Shown one piece after another: positions 10,905 to 20,870 of a DNA stretch of 64,000 bases. The translations under genes and the position numbers were made by a program. The notes beneath the pieces were generated by a model. That model was not told the origin of the DNA and did no database searches. It was given only the letters and a program-made list of their open reading frames with translations. Numbering within the stretch: the stretch's first letter is position 1; every line of letters begins with the position of its first letter. Origin of the DNA: Suillus spraguei (Eukaryota; Basidiomycota; Agaricomycetes; Boletales; Suillaceae); the NCBI GenBank assembly GCA_016800925.1, contig JABCPU010000012.1, positions 1-64,000 of the forward strand. The letters are read 5' to 3'.

Positions 10905-11440
10905 CACAGTTACTGAGTTCCTGGAGCAGCAGGTGCTCTCTTGACATGGCCTTTCATGGCACTTGGGTTGTCTTGTAGAATGTGGAAACCGGGGTGCAAG
11001 GCTTGTGTTGCCCTACAAGACACCCAGTTCTGACCCCCAAAAATCAGATGAAGCATACCAAGTTCCGAGTTCCGAGACCCAGGTCTCGACACATAATTCA
11101 GTCAATACGAGACACCCAGTTCCGACCCCCGAAATTTGAGTGAAGCATACCAAGTTCCGGGAGCAGCAAGTGCTCTCTTGAAATGGCCTTTATGGCGCTT
11201 AGGTTGTCTTGTAGAATGTGGAAACTGGGGTGCGAGGCTTGTGTTGCCCTACAAGACACCCAGTTCCGACCCCCAAAAATCAGATGAAGCATACCAAGTT
11301 CTGAGTTCTGAGACCCGGGTCTCCGCTTGACATGGCCTTTTATGGCACTTATGTTGTTCTGTAGAATGTGGACACTGGGGTGCAAAAATTGGTTGCCCTA
11401 TGAGATGCCAAGTTCTGAACCTGGGTCTCGACAAATGAAT
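10905..11440 (+). repeat. About 200-bp tandem repeat, three units (family C)
   Basis: Three imperfect units contain TTGACATGGCCTTT(C/T)ATGGC or a variant, then TTGTCTTGTAGAATGTGGAAAC, GTGTTGCCCTACAAGACACC and GATGAAGCATACCAAGTTCC. They start near 10,915, 11,155 and 11,325, and the third is shorter. The ORFs in both directions are repeat shadows. Confidence 0.75.
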
Positions 11441-11599
11441 ATCTGATATCCAGCACACTTCCAACCATCTGGTATTTCATTGAGCAATGGATGATAATAC
11501 ATCTTTGAAAGCCAACATCATCCAAGGTTCCCTTATCTGATCCTTGCTATCTCCACCCCCTTTAACACCAAAGTCTGGACATCCAGCATTCGGCATCTA

Positions 11600-12905
11600 A
11601 TTTCCCAATATCAACTTCCAACATGAACACTTCTTCCATGTCCACTTGTGACATAAAAATCTGGCACACTTGGGCCCTGGCCATCACTTATGAAGCAGGG
11701 GAATATACCAAACAAAAATTCAATGCAGAGAAGACTGGAGGAGAACCAGTTATACCTTCTCTGAACCTGGACACTGATCTGGTGATGGTGTGCAATCGCT
11801 TGGCTGATGTACTCATAAAGGCATATAAAAATCCCAGTGGGTCTTCCTGCAGATGTTGAAAATTTGTTTGATCATTCAAATCCCTTCATGACAGTTAAGA
11901 TGCAGATTGATATCCCCAAAGAACACTGGGCATAATGACAAGAAAGAGGAGAAGTTGCTTGAGAGGTGTCCTCCTGGCCATGAGGGCACAAAGTTGGTGG
12001 ACAAACCTGGCACAATTCTCGATGCTTCCGGTACCATCATTGCATGGTACCTCCCAGATGCCCTGACCGAGACCACCCAGGTGCGTAATGTGTAGATTGT
12101 TACTCAATGGATATTGAATATCAAATGGTACCTACAGAAGGAAATTAGGGCGGCCACCGATTTGCTGGGTCCAAGCCTCGAAAAAAGTGTAAAGGCTGAT
12201 GGCAATTGGCAATATAATCCAAGAATGGTTCAAACAGGGCTCGGAAAATGTTGGGTCAACTCCCAGATGCATCAATTTATCTCCAGCATGGTTTCAACAG
12301 GGCCACAAGGTAGGATCTGATGAGATGGTGATTTCTGGAGTCAAACTCACCAATCCCATAGAATCTGTCAGATCTGGAGGTATCTGCATCATTGAAGGGA
12401 CCCTCCTCCGAGAATATCCTCAAAGCTATTGCAAGGCCAGCAGCCATTGCATCGGCAGCACTCAGGGTCATGCATCCTCAGCAGTACTTTGCAGGGTTAC
12501 GAGCCTTGTCACACCTCAGAGATAAGGCACTGAGCAAGGAACTGCCACAGATGCCAGAGACCCTGCAGTACTGGGCATCCATGTTTAACAGCCTCTCCAT
12601 CATTTCCAATTGGGAAACCCCCAATCATTGAGACCATTTATCCATTCCTGAATGCTTTGATATTCTCACCACTGTGGGGAACTATTCTAATGCTCGGATG
12701 AGTATGCCAAGCCTTCAGCTGGAATTCAGGTATGATTCTGGCTGTATGATTGCATTTTTGGGAAGGATTGTGAGACATGGGGTTGATGGAGTGGAAGGGG
12801 ATCGGATTGCTTGGGCATGGTATATGAGGGATTCTGTGCACATTTATGCCAGGGTTCCCTCATGTGGATGGGCTAGGGTCGAAGGCCGCATACTAACCAC
12901 GGTGT
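11600..12905 (+). pseudogene. TET/JBP-like 2OG-Fe(II) dioxygenase, pseudogene
   Basis: Homology runs through several frames on the plus strand. The upstream part has DASGTIIAWYLPDAL (about 12,010-12,065) and a LSPAWFQQGHK piece (about 12,275). The catalytic core follows: TLQYWASMFNSLSIISN (from about 12,570), NH-stop-DH at 12,623-12,637, CFDILTTVGNYSNARM, LEFRYDSGC, GRIVRHGVDGVEGDR and WYMRDSVH. This matches the fungal TET/JBP family, whose Fe(II) ligands are an HxD motif and a distal His. In this copy the middle codon of HxD is TGA (12,629-12,631) and there are several frameshifts, so it is dead. Family members oxidise 5-methylcytosine and are often carried by DNA transposons in basidiomycetes (family knowledge). 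Confidence 0.7.
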
Positions 12906-12929
12906 GAAAGATCAAAGAAGTTGAAAGAG

Positions 12930-14260
12930 TTGTTACCCATGTTAGTAGGAACACATGAATACCATGTACCAATTAGAGCATCAACAGTTCTGGAACTCAA
13001 GTCGGAAGTCAAGTTCCATGAATTGAGTCCCGAACTCTGAGTATCTCGGGACTCGGGACTCAATACTCGAAATTCAGGACTCAATAATCGATAGTCCGAA
13101 TTCAGGCTTGACACTCGGGACTCAGCAAAATGTGAGGCAGCACAATGTGAGGCAACAGACTTTGATCCACACATTTTGAGTGCCGAACCCTGAACCCCAG
13201 CAGCCAGCACTTGGGACTCATAACAATGTGAAAGATATGAATTCACATATAGTAAGTGCCGAACCCTGAACTCCGGCAGCTGGAACTCGGGACTTGGGAC
13301 TCAGAACAATGTGAAAGATATGAATTCACATATATTAAATGCCAAACCCCAAACCCGGGCAGCCGGCACTCGGGACTCGGGACTCACAACAGTGTGAAAG
13401 ATATTGATGCACACATGTTAAGTGCCAAATGCCGAATGCCAAGCCCCGGCACCCAGAACTCAGCACTCGGCACTCAGAATAATGTGAAAGTTATTGATCC
13501 ACACATGTTGAGTGCCGAACCCCGAACCCCAGCAGCTGGCATTCGGGACTCGGGACTCAGAACAATGTGAAAGATATTGATTCACACATGTAAAGTGCCG
13601 AACGCCGAATGCTGAACCCTGGCACCTGGAACTCGGCACTCAGCACTCAGAATAATGTGAAATTTATTGATCCACATATGTTGAGTGCCGAACCCCGAAC
13701 CCCGGCAGCCGGAACTTGGGACTCGGGACTCACAACATTGTGAATGATATTGATCCACATATGTTAAGTGCTGAATGCCAAATTCCGAGCCCCAGCACCT
13801 GGAACTCGGCACTCGGCACTCAGAATAATGTGAAATTTATGGATCCACACATGTTGAGTGCCGAACCCTGAACCCCGGCAGCCAGCACTCCAGCAGTCAG
13901 GACTCGGGACTCATAACAATGTGAAAGATATGAATTCACACATTTTAAGTGCTGAACCCCAAACCCTGGCATCCGGCACATGTGACATGGGACTCAGAAC
14001 AATGTGAAAGATATTGATCCACACAATGTGAGTGCCAAACCCCGAACTGTGGCACCCGGCACTTGGGACTCATAACAATGTGAAAGATATTGATCCACAC
14101 ATTTAAGTGAATATGAGATATATATTTTGTCTCGAATCTTGAGTGCTGAACCCCGAACCATGAAATCCAGTAGTCCACAATTTTGGGGTTTGGGGTTCAG
14201 TACCTAAGATTCATGACTCGCCACTCAGAAATATGTGAGGCAATCTTGCCAATCGGAAGT
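12930..14260 (-). repeat. About 95-bp minisatellite (family A), reverse orientation, about 12 units
   Basis: Units contain GAGTGCCGAACCCCGAACCC, CGGCA(G/C)C(C/T)GG, ACTCGGGACTCA, ACAATGTGAAAGATATTGAT and CACACATGTT. Two alternating subtypes are visible: one with GTGAAAGATATTGAT, one with GTGAAATTTATTGATCC. They are the reverse complement of the family A units at 482-1,010. No genes. Confidence 0.85.
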
Positions 14261-15640
14261 CAAGTCCCATGAATTGAGTCCCAAACTCTGAGTACCTTGG
14301 CACTCGGGCATTCGCCACTCAGCATTCAGGATTTAGGACTCTACATCCGGATCTTGAAATCCAGTCCTCGAAATCCAGAACAAAATATTCGGGAGTCAAG
14401 ACAATCATTTGGATGGAATATAATATTTTACATCATGTATGAAATGAAGACCTCTCTATCCTAAACACAGTGAAGAGGACTCCACTCCCCTGCCTCTCTT
14501 CAATCTCTGTAGCATGTCAGTGTACATCTTCACCTCTGCCATCTTCTCATGAATACCCTCATCTTGCTCCTCCATCAATGCTACCAGGCATGCTCAAATC
14601 ATCTTAAGTCCCATCACTGATGGGCCTGATGAGTCATTTACCTCCTCAGGAAGAACCAAGCCATCATCCTCAACTCCATTTTCCATCCAATGCTGGTAGT
14701 GAACAACACAGGACCTCATTATTTGACCCCATTGCCATGGTTCATTCGGAATTTTGGTGTGTCCCATCCACCATGGAGTATCATAGCTGGGAATAATCCG
14801 GGATGGATGTCCCGGAGCTGCGACATCATCAAACTGACATAGGTGGGATGAAAAGATGTGGTCTGGAACAGTGTTCCAGGTGAGCATGGGATACAATGTC
14901 AGGACATGAGCGACGGGGCTTGGAACAACAGAAACGATGTTCCTTGCAGCTGAGTACTGCAGGAGTGGTGTAACAAATGTCTGTTGGAAATCTCAGCATT
15001 GCCCACCAAAGTCAGCCGGTCATCTGGTCATCAGTCACTTACATTGATCTCCCATTGCAGCCCAGCTTTAAAGTACATGATCCGGGCAGAAGAGGGAGGG
15101 TTGTTAGCAGCCTCCATCTGATATTGAGAGATACATGCGCAGATGCACGATGCAGCCATATTCAAAGTACAAGAAATATCTTGAAGGTTCAGCTTCATGG
15201 GTTGCCAGTGATTTCCTGTATTTGGAGTGCCAGATGTGGATGCAGGAGTTTCAGGCATGGCTAATGCAAGAGTGTGATGCTGGCAATGAAACTGACAGAT
15301 GGTGAAGAGGTGATGATATGAGTCACTGATGGATGGATTAGAAATTCAAACTCCGACATGGGCTGACCCAGACAATTCCCGGGACTCAATGTTTGGGTGT
15401 CAAATATGCATTTCATCAGCAAAACAAATTCATTCATGTGCACCATCAATCAACACAGGCTGCAGGTCTTGAAATGCTGCCTGTGCATCCTGAGCTAGTA
15501 AGGAATACATTTGAGACTGCCTTCCGGTGTAAAGATACAATCTAGCCTGGGCTGTAGATAAACCATGGCATAAGCTAGTATGTGAGTCTTGCGCTCTACC
15601 AAGTCTGCTACTCTTGCGAGGCAAGAACGTTCGACCCTAA
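14261..15640 (-). pseudogene. Decayed ORF cluster of unknown origin
   Basis: Three neighbouring minus-strand ORFs (15,430-15,624; 15,031-15,449 in two frames; 14,594-14,896) have protein-like composition. The last contains PSYDTPWWMGHTKIPNEPWQWGQ, with several Trp and Pro residues unlike random translation. They could be pieces of one transposon-associated gene. I do not recognise the family. Frameshifts and stops separate the pieces. Confidence 0.35.
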
Positions 15641-16495
15641 AGGGAATGCTAAGTTAGTATAGTCTAATAATGCCCAACCTGTGGTGCGAGAATGCCGTCG
15701 GAGGTAGCGAGATGCTAGCGGTGACCTCCGGTCTGTGGGAAACTAGCGGTAAGCGTGGGAAAGTGGTAGACAAGCGGTAGTGCAAGTGGTAAAACTGCAG
15801 TAGTGCATGCAGTAAAACTGCGGTAAGGCATGGGAAACTGGCAGTAAAACAAGTGGTGAAGCATAGCAATGAAGCATGGGAAAGTGTAGCGCAAGCGGTG
15901 AAGTGCGGGAAAGCGGTAACGAGCGGTGGTGCGTGCAGCAGTAAAACAATTCTTAAGCAACAGTGACTTCGGCGAAAGACTTTATTCCGTTAGAGACAGT
16001 AGTGGTGACAATTCCTAAGTACCGTGTGTACCATAGAGGGAAAAGTAAAAGTACCGGAATATGCGAAGAGTCCTTTTTAACATGTACCATGAATGGCCAG
16101 AATACATAGCAAGAACGGTAGCAAGATAGAAATATTTAGCTAAGAGGCATGCAGCAAGCAAGTGGTGTCACGGAAGGTAAGGTAAGTCTTGCCGTAGCTT
16201 TAGTAATGGCGGAAATGAATATGCTACGCACCAATGGATCTTAGACATAAATGGAATGGACAGGAGGACATTTGTAGCGAGATTTGGTAAGGGGCAAGGA
16301 TCCACGGAGCAAAAACAATACCGGCAAAGCAAAAAGGGGTAATGCTCGCTATAGGGGTTTTCTCGGTAGCCACTGTAGACAGTAACGAGACACTTGTGTA
16401 AAACGGCACTTTTATGGTCAGCGTGACTTTGTTCACTACACCGGCATAGCATGCATGACCCAGAAGTTGTTTCAACAATGATTCCTGCATCCGGT
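15641..16495. other. Low-complexity GGTAAA/GCGGTAA-rich stretch and featureless DNA
   Basis: From about 15,690 to 15,960 the sequence is an irregular mix of AGCGGTAA, GTGGTAAAAC and GGGAAA words without a fixed period. Minus-strand ORFs here are artefacts of this composition. From 15,960 to 16,495 I see no gene, inverted repeat or tandem array. Confidence 0.5.
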
Positions 16496-16539
16496 CACCC
16501 CATTGGGTTGCCTTCTGTCATATACCGTACATTCAGGTC

Positions 16540-16754
16540 TAGATCAAATCCAATCCATGGACATCCAGACACCCAACCTACACATATCTGATCCACCCAT
16601 CCAATCCAGTTCACATATCCGATCCACCCATCCACTCCAATCCATATCCATCCATGTCCATATCCAATCCGTGTCCATATCCAATCCATGTCCATATCTG
16701 ATCCATGTCCATATCCAATCCGTGTCCATATCCAATCCGAGTTCATATCCGAAC
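16540..16754 (+). repeat. 17-bp minisatellite
   Basis: Near-perfect units of TGTCCATATCCAATCC(A/G) run from about 16,655 to 16,745, preceded by degenerate forms (TCCACCCATCCAATCC, TCCATATCCATCCA). Since 17 is not a multiple of three, the three frames give a repeating 17-residue DMDWIW-like peptide in the ORFs, which are not genes. The array abuts the start of LTR-like copy 4. Confidence 0.8.
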
Positions 16755-17862
16755 TATTCCCGCGCACCTGCGCATTACCCCTTTTAGAATATACCTGTGT
16801 CTCCGGCTTCTGGGTATCTCTGTGCTTTCGGTTCTCGGTGATCTCTGCCTCCATCTTGATAAGTATTTCGTACGAGCTTCATCTCCGAGTTCATAGCCTT
16901 ATGTCCCGCTGTACTTACTAATGTGTTTCCGTATGCTTCAGACATAGCCTCGGACTATCCGTACTTACCCTCCGGCATGCTCCTACAGTATATAAACTTG
17001 TAGTACAACTCCTGCAGACCTTAGTCTGATTCATTGTTCCTACTTCTGTATATCCCTTTGATTACTCTGTATCCTGTTATCATGTCTATATAACTCCATC
17101 TCCGTTCTTGCACTTGGGCTCCGGCCCTTGTAAAGCTTCCGACTCAGGTCTATGGGATCACTCCCTAGGCCGGAGCTTTGATCCTATGTCCTATAATCTT
17201 TTCGGACTTCGTCCATCTCCGTCTATCATCTGTTTCACCTCCGACTCTACCTTTGGTAGTCTTATACTGTCTGTTTCTATTCCAGACCTTGTCTGGAGTA
17301 GTCTATACTATCTCTACACCACATCTGGACCTACTCCTCTCTAGTAGCCAACACTTCCTCTAAGATCCACAGAGCTATGCTCATCTGCTCCTCCGCTCCT
17401 CCGCTCCTCTGAGCTCCGGACCTTCGGACCCCTAGTCCTCTGGATCCATCCTATCCTATCCTCTGACATCTATGGATCATCTTTCCCTCCGGAGCTCTGC
17501 TCCTATCCTGCCCTGGACTTTGTCCAGTGGTCCATCCTTCATCTGTTCTACTTGGAGCTTGTTCCAGTAGTGTTACCATTACTCCCTACCTTCCAGAAAT
17601 AGTTCCGGCGCATTCCCGCGCTCATCCGGAAGTCCATCAGAGCTCTGTCGAGCTATCCTGCCTTAGAGTTCGTCCGGACCCTCCATCCGGACTTCACCAG
17701 AACTCTCCCTTGGACTTCATCCGAAATTAAGGGCACATACTCAGGTAAGGGGCACAGCGTACGAGCTGAGGCCAAGCCCCCTTGACTTACAACCCTCCGG
17801 TACAACCCCATGTAAGACCAGGACTTCTTACTAATCTCTGGTTTTGCATGGTCGTAACAAAA
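16755..17862 (+). repeat. LTR-like repeat, copy 4 (near complete)
   Basis: It aligns with copy 2 from a CTATTCCC block through TCCTACAGTATATAAACTTG (TATA-like, near 16,985), CTTGGGCTCCGGCCC, CCCTAGGCCGGA and the CTCCTCC run, and ends GCATGGTCGTAACA at 17,862. The last 480 bp are almost identical to copy 1. Its 3' end directly abuts the coding frame of the pseudogene at 17,863, suggesting that the repeat inserted into that ORF. Confidence 0.7.
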
Positions 17863-17960
17863 AGAAGGAAAGGAAGGACATGATAAAGTATGGGAGGAAA
17901 TGGATGCCTAGGATGGTGGTCTACCAGCAGAAGTGCGAAGAGGTGCTAAAGAGGATTGAG
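17863..17960 (+). pseudogene. Transposon-associated ORF, 5' piece (split by the LINE)
   Basis: Read from the LTR-like end the frame is open: KKERKDMIKYGRKW, MPRMVVYQQK, CEEVLKRIE. It stops exactly at the 13-bp sequence AAAGAGGATTGAG (17,948-17,960), which is repeated at 24,216-24,228 on the other side of the LINE. There the same frame continues with DESRAKLGDPG. The parent protein is a recurrent agaricomycete repeat-associated family whose function I do not know. Confidence 0.6.
17948..17960. repeat. LINE target-site duplication, left copy
   Basis: AAAGAGGATTGAG, identical to 24,216-24,228. The first three As cannot be separated from the poly(A) tail on the right side, so the true duplication is 10-13 bp. 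Confidence 0.9.
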
Positions 17961-18126
17961 ATCGCTTCTTGGACCTGAACCAAGTGGCACCTCGACTAGG
18001 ACCCCGAAAAACCAACCGAGGCCCTGCGCTCAACAGCGTTCCCGACGCCCAAAGGGCGCCACCCAGCTACTCACATCAAACCCACCTAACCTCAGAAAAT
18101 CCAAAACAGTCCCCAGAAGGTCTGAC

Positions 18127-19713
18127 ATGGCTCCATCAGGATCCACAAGCCCGACAGCCCCAGTGGTGGGCAACACTCGTCTCAGAAAAACAACAGCAAA
18201 CAAACCGCTACTCGCCTCCAGCAAGTCAATCGAAGAACACATAGAAGGTACAAGTATAAGAACAGATATAACTAACATAATCACAGCAAAGAAGCTCCTA
18301 AACACGCATGGCCTAGTTCTCCCAACAGCAGGAACTATGCTCACACAAATAGTAACAGCAATCTTCGAATTCAGCGCCTCGGCAGGTCTAGGATCTACCC
18401 ACGCCGAGATACTCAGGGCTATTGCCATGGTTTTGTATGACGCGGAACGCGCGATGGACATGACCAACATCATCAACAAGATCGAAACACTCATAGGCGG
18501 CCCCCTAACAATCATGGTAGAGAAGGCTGAGGAATTAGCGCAATCAACAGACAAGCATAAAGAGGCACTAGAGGAGGCAGTAAAAGAGGTGCGTACTAAT
18601 CTTAGTGAATCACTTGAGGGAATAGATAAGGCCACAAAGAGCGCAACGCAAGCGATTCAGAATCATACCAACGCAGAGGCAGTACTCAACGGGTCTGAAG
18701 GACCTAGATCCTATGCAGCGGCAGCGAAAGCGCCGATCCCTGGCCCACTAATGAAACTTCTTTCACGCAACGAAGGTCAAACGAGACAGATTTTGATAGA
18801 TAGAAGATCACTCTTCATGCCTAAGGACGCCACCACACAGCTCACAGAGGCACAGTTGGTCACCAAGGCAAAACTAGCCATCGAAATGATGAACAAGGAC
18901 GACATCCCAACTCCGGACGACCTCACCTTCGTATCAGCACGCAAACTCCCTCACGGGGGCACCATATACGAACTCAACTCCAAGGAGTCAACGGAATGGT
19001 TCAACATCCCAACAAATCGCAGCAACTTCTTGGAACGATTCGGCTCCAACGTCACCATCAAAGACCGCATGTTCCACGTCCTGATGGAAAACGTCCCGAT
19101 CTCGTTCGTCCCAGAATCTAATGCAGCCATAGACGACATCGAGAAGAAGGCTGCTTTCGCCCCAAAAACCATCCTGAAGGCTAAGTACATCAAACCAATA
19201 GCGAGACGCAACCCGAACCAGAGAACAGCTCACATTATACTAACCTTCAATTCTAGGGAGAGCGCGAATCACGCCATCAAATTCGGGTTATCGGTAGCCA
19301 GCAAAAGAGTATATGGACGCAAACTTCTACCAGAACCATCAAGATGTCTCAAGTGCCACTCCTTCGACGGCAACCACATGGCAACAGACTGCCCCAAGGA
19401 TATTGACACATGCGGAACGTGTGGAGAACAACATCGCACAGCAATGTGCAAGGTAGACGACCCCAACAACTACTACTGCACTAACTGTGAAATCAAGGGA
19501 CACGCAGCATGGAGCCGAGTGTGCCCGACATTCCTAAGCAAGTGGGAAGCACACAAGAGATGCAACGACGAATCAAGATACCGATTCTACCCAACGGAGG
19601 ACCCACTTACCTGGGAAAAGATAGACGAACAGCCCAATGAGTGGAACGAATATCAGCAAGAAGGTAACGGTGATCACACAAACCTAACTAACCAGAATCC
19701 CCCCCCACCTTAG
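18127..19713 (+). CDS. LINE ORF1, gag-like RNA-binding protein
   Basis: The frame is open from the LINE 5' end, but the first ATG is at 18,127, giving about 528 residues. The N-terminal half is rich in Ser/Thr/Ala with a helical region around AEELAQSTDKHKEALEEAVK that could form a coiled coil. The C-terminal part has three zinc knuckles from about 19,345: C-x2-C-x6-H-x4-C, C-x2-C-x3-H-x4-C and C-x2-C-x4-H-x6-C. In Tad-type LINEs this protein packages the RNA. The stop is TAG at 19,711-19,713. If the element is 5'-truncated, up to 57 more residues upstream belonged to the original protein. Confidence 0.85.
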   Translation: MAPSGSTSPTAPVVGNTRLRKTTANKPLLASSKSIEEHIEGTSIRTDITNIITAKKLLNTHGLVLPTAGTMLTQIVTAIFEFSASAGLGSTHAEILRAIAMVLYDAERAMDMTNIINKIETLIGGPLTIMVEKAEELAQSTDKHKEALEEAVKEVRTNLSESLEGIDKATKSATQAIQNHTNAEAVLNGSEGPRSYAAAAKAPIPGPLMKLLSRNEGQTRQILIDRRSLFMPKDATTQLTEAQLVTKAKLAIEMMNKDDIPTPDDLTFVSARKLPHGGTIYELNSKESTEWFNIPTNRSNFLERFGSNVTIKDRMFHVLMENVPISFVPESNAAIDDIEKKAAFAPKTILKAKYIKPIARRNPNQRTAHIILTFNSRESANHAIKFGLSVASKRVYGRKLLPEPSRCLKCHSFDGNHMATDCPKDIDTCGTCGEQHRTAMCKVDDPNNYYCTNCEIKGHAAWSRVCPTFLSKWEAHKRCNDESRYRFYPTEDPLTWEKIDEQPNEWNEYQQEGNGDHTNLTNQNPPPP

Positions 19714-19740
19714 CAAAACAGAACGAGAGAAGCAAGACCA

Positions 19741-19950
19741 ATGAAAGCAAGACTCAATCAACCGCAGCGCCCAAGATTCCCCAACAACATCCCATTAGGA
19801 AGTCAATCGCGTCTCACAGATATGTGGACACAGCAAGAAAACGCGCCAGACACCCAACCTCAACGCTCTCATTCCGCTGCCTCAAGAGACTCTTTCTTCT
19901 CAACACTCAACTATACGCAAGACGGCAACGCGGCCAGCGGCTGGGACTAA
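19741..19950 (+). CDS. Short LINE ORF ending in a TAATG overlap
   Basis: An ATG at 19,741 opens 69 codons without known domain. Its TAA stop (19,948-19,950) overlaps the ATG (19,950-19,952) that starts the endonuclease ORF. It may be a displaced N-terminal part of ORF2 after a frameshift, or a leader used for reinitiation. I see no way to choose from sequence alone. Confidence 0.4.
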   Translation: MKARLNQPQRPRFPNNIPLGSQSRLTDMWTQQENAPDTQPQRSHSAASRDSFFSTLNYTQDGNAASGWD

Positions 19951-20870
19951 TGCAGCAAGAACCAACAACACAACACCAACAGAGAACAGACTTCAAAATA
20001 TGGCAGCAGAACCTTCGCAAATCCTCCAACGCATGGGAACACCTCCTGAAGAACCTCAATCCCGACAACTTCGACATGGCATGTATACAAGAACCTTTTC
20101 TCAACCCTGTGAATCTCGCTAACGCCTCTAGCCTCCGACGCTATTGGGATGTGGTATACCCAACCGGCCACCACACGAATCAAAACCGAACGCAAGTGAT
20201 AATGCTGATCAACAAGAAGATCTCCAAGAACAAATGGCACGCTATCCCAATCCAATCGACGAACGTCATGGCCATAGAATTATCGGGAGACTTCGGAAAG
20301 GTGCGTTTCTATAATATATATAACCCCTGCGACCACGACGGCACCCTGCATTTCCTCGAAAGACATATGCAAACGGAACATAACGCACATCGGGCAAACC
20401 CTCAACAACTCGCTCAAGGCGAGGAGGAAGTAAATACTGAACATATAATTTGGCTAGGCGACTTCAACCGGCACCACCCAATGTGGGAGCTAACTTCAAA
20501 CAGTCACCTATTCACTGCAGCGAACCTCGACGCCGCAGGTGTACTAATAAATCTTCTAGCGCTGTACAATTTAATCCAAGTACTACCCCCGGGAATCGCC
20601 ACACTGGAAGCATCATCCACGAAGAACCTCACAAGACCCGACAACGTCTTCTGCTCAGCCCAACTCCAACACGCTTTCACGGCATGCAACGTTGAGTACC
20701 ACCTAAGACCAGTCATCACTGACCACTTTCCGATCATTAGCTCGCTAGAATTGCAACCAGAACGCATCAACTGTATACCGCGCCACAATTACAGAGAAGC
20801 AGACTGGGACGAAATAAATGAGGCACTAGCAGCGGATCTCAGCACCATCCCCCACCAACTGAGATCATGA
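19950..20870 (+). CDS. LINE ORF2 part a: APE-type endonuclease
   Basis: From ATG 19,950 the protein starts MQQEPTTQ and shows the exonuclease/endonuclease/phosphatase landmarks in order: KIWQQNLRKS (Asn), ACIQEPF (Glu), WLGDFNRHHPMWE (Asp/Asn), then RPDNVF and VITDHFPI (Asp-His). All catalytic positions I expect are present. This enzyme nicks the target DNA for reverse transcription. The frame ends at TGA 20,868-20,870, overlapping the ATG of the next ORF (ATGA). In most Tad-like elements endonuclease and reverse transcriptase are one protein, so this break is either a 1-nt indel or a translational coupling site. Confidence 0.8.
   Translation: MQQEPTTQHQQRTDFKIWQQNLRKSSNAWEHLLKNLNPDNFDMACIQEPFLNPVNLANASSLRRYWDVVYPTGHHTNQNRTQVIMLINKKISKNKWHAIPIQSTNVMAIELSGDFGKVRFYNIYNPCDHDGTLHFLERHMQTEHNAHRANPQQLAQGEEEVNTEHIIWLGDFNRHHPMWELTSNSHLFTAANLDAAGVLINLLALYNLIQVLPPGIATLEASSTKNLTRPDNVFCSAQLQHAFTACNVEYHLRPVITDHFPIISSLELQPERINCIPRHNYREADWDEINEALAADLSTIPHQLRS

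Noticed and set aside
16495..16854. 119-aa ORF with repeated DMDWIWTRIGYGHG
   Set aside because: Translation of the 17-bp minisatellite, which repeats in all three frames.
18030..18635. 201-aa antisense ORF within LINE ORF1
   Set aside because: Shadow of ORF1 on the other strand, with no motif.
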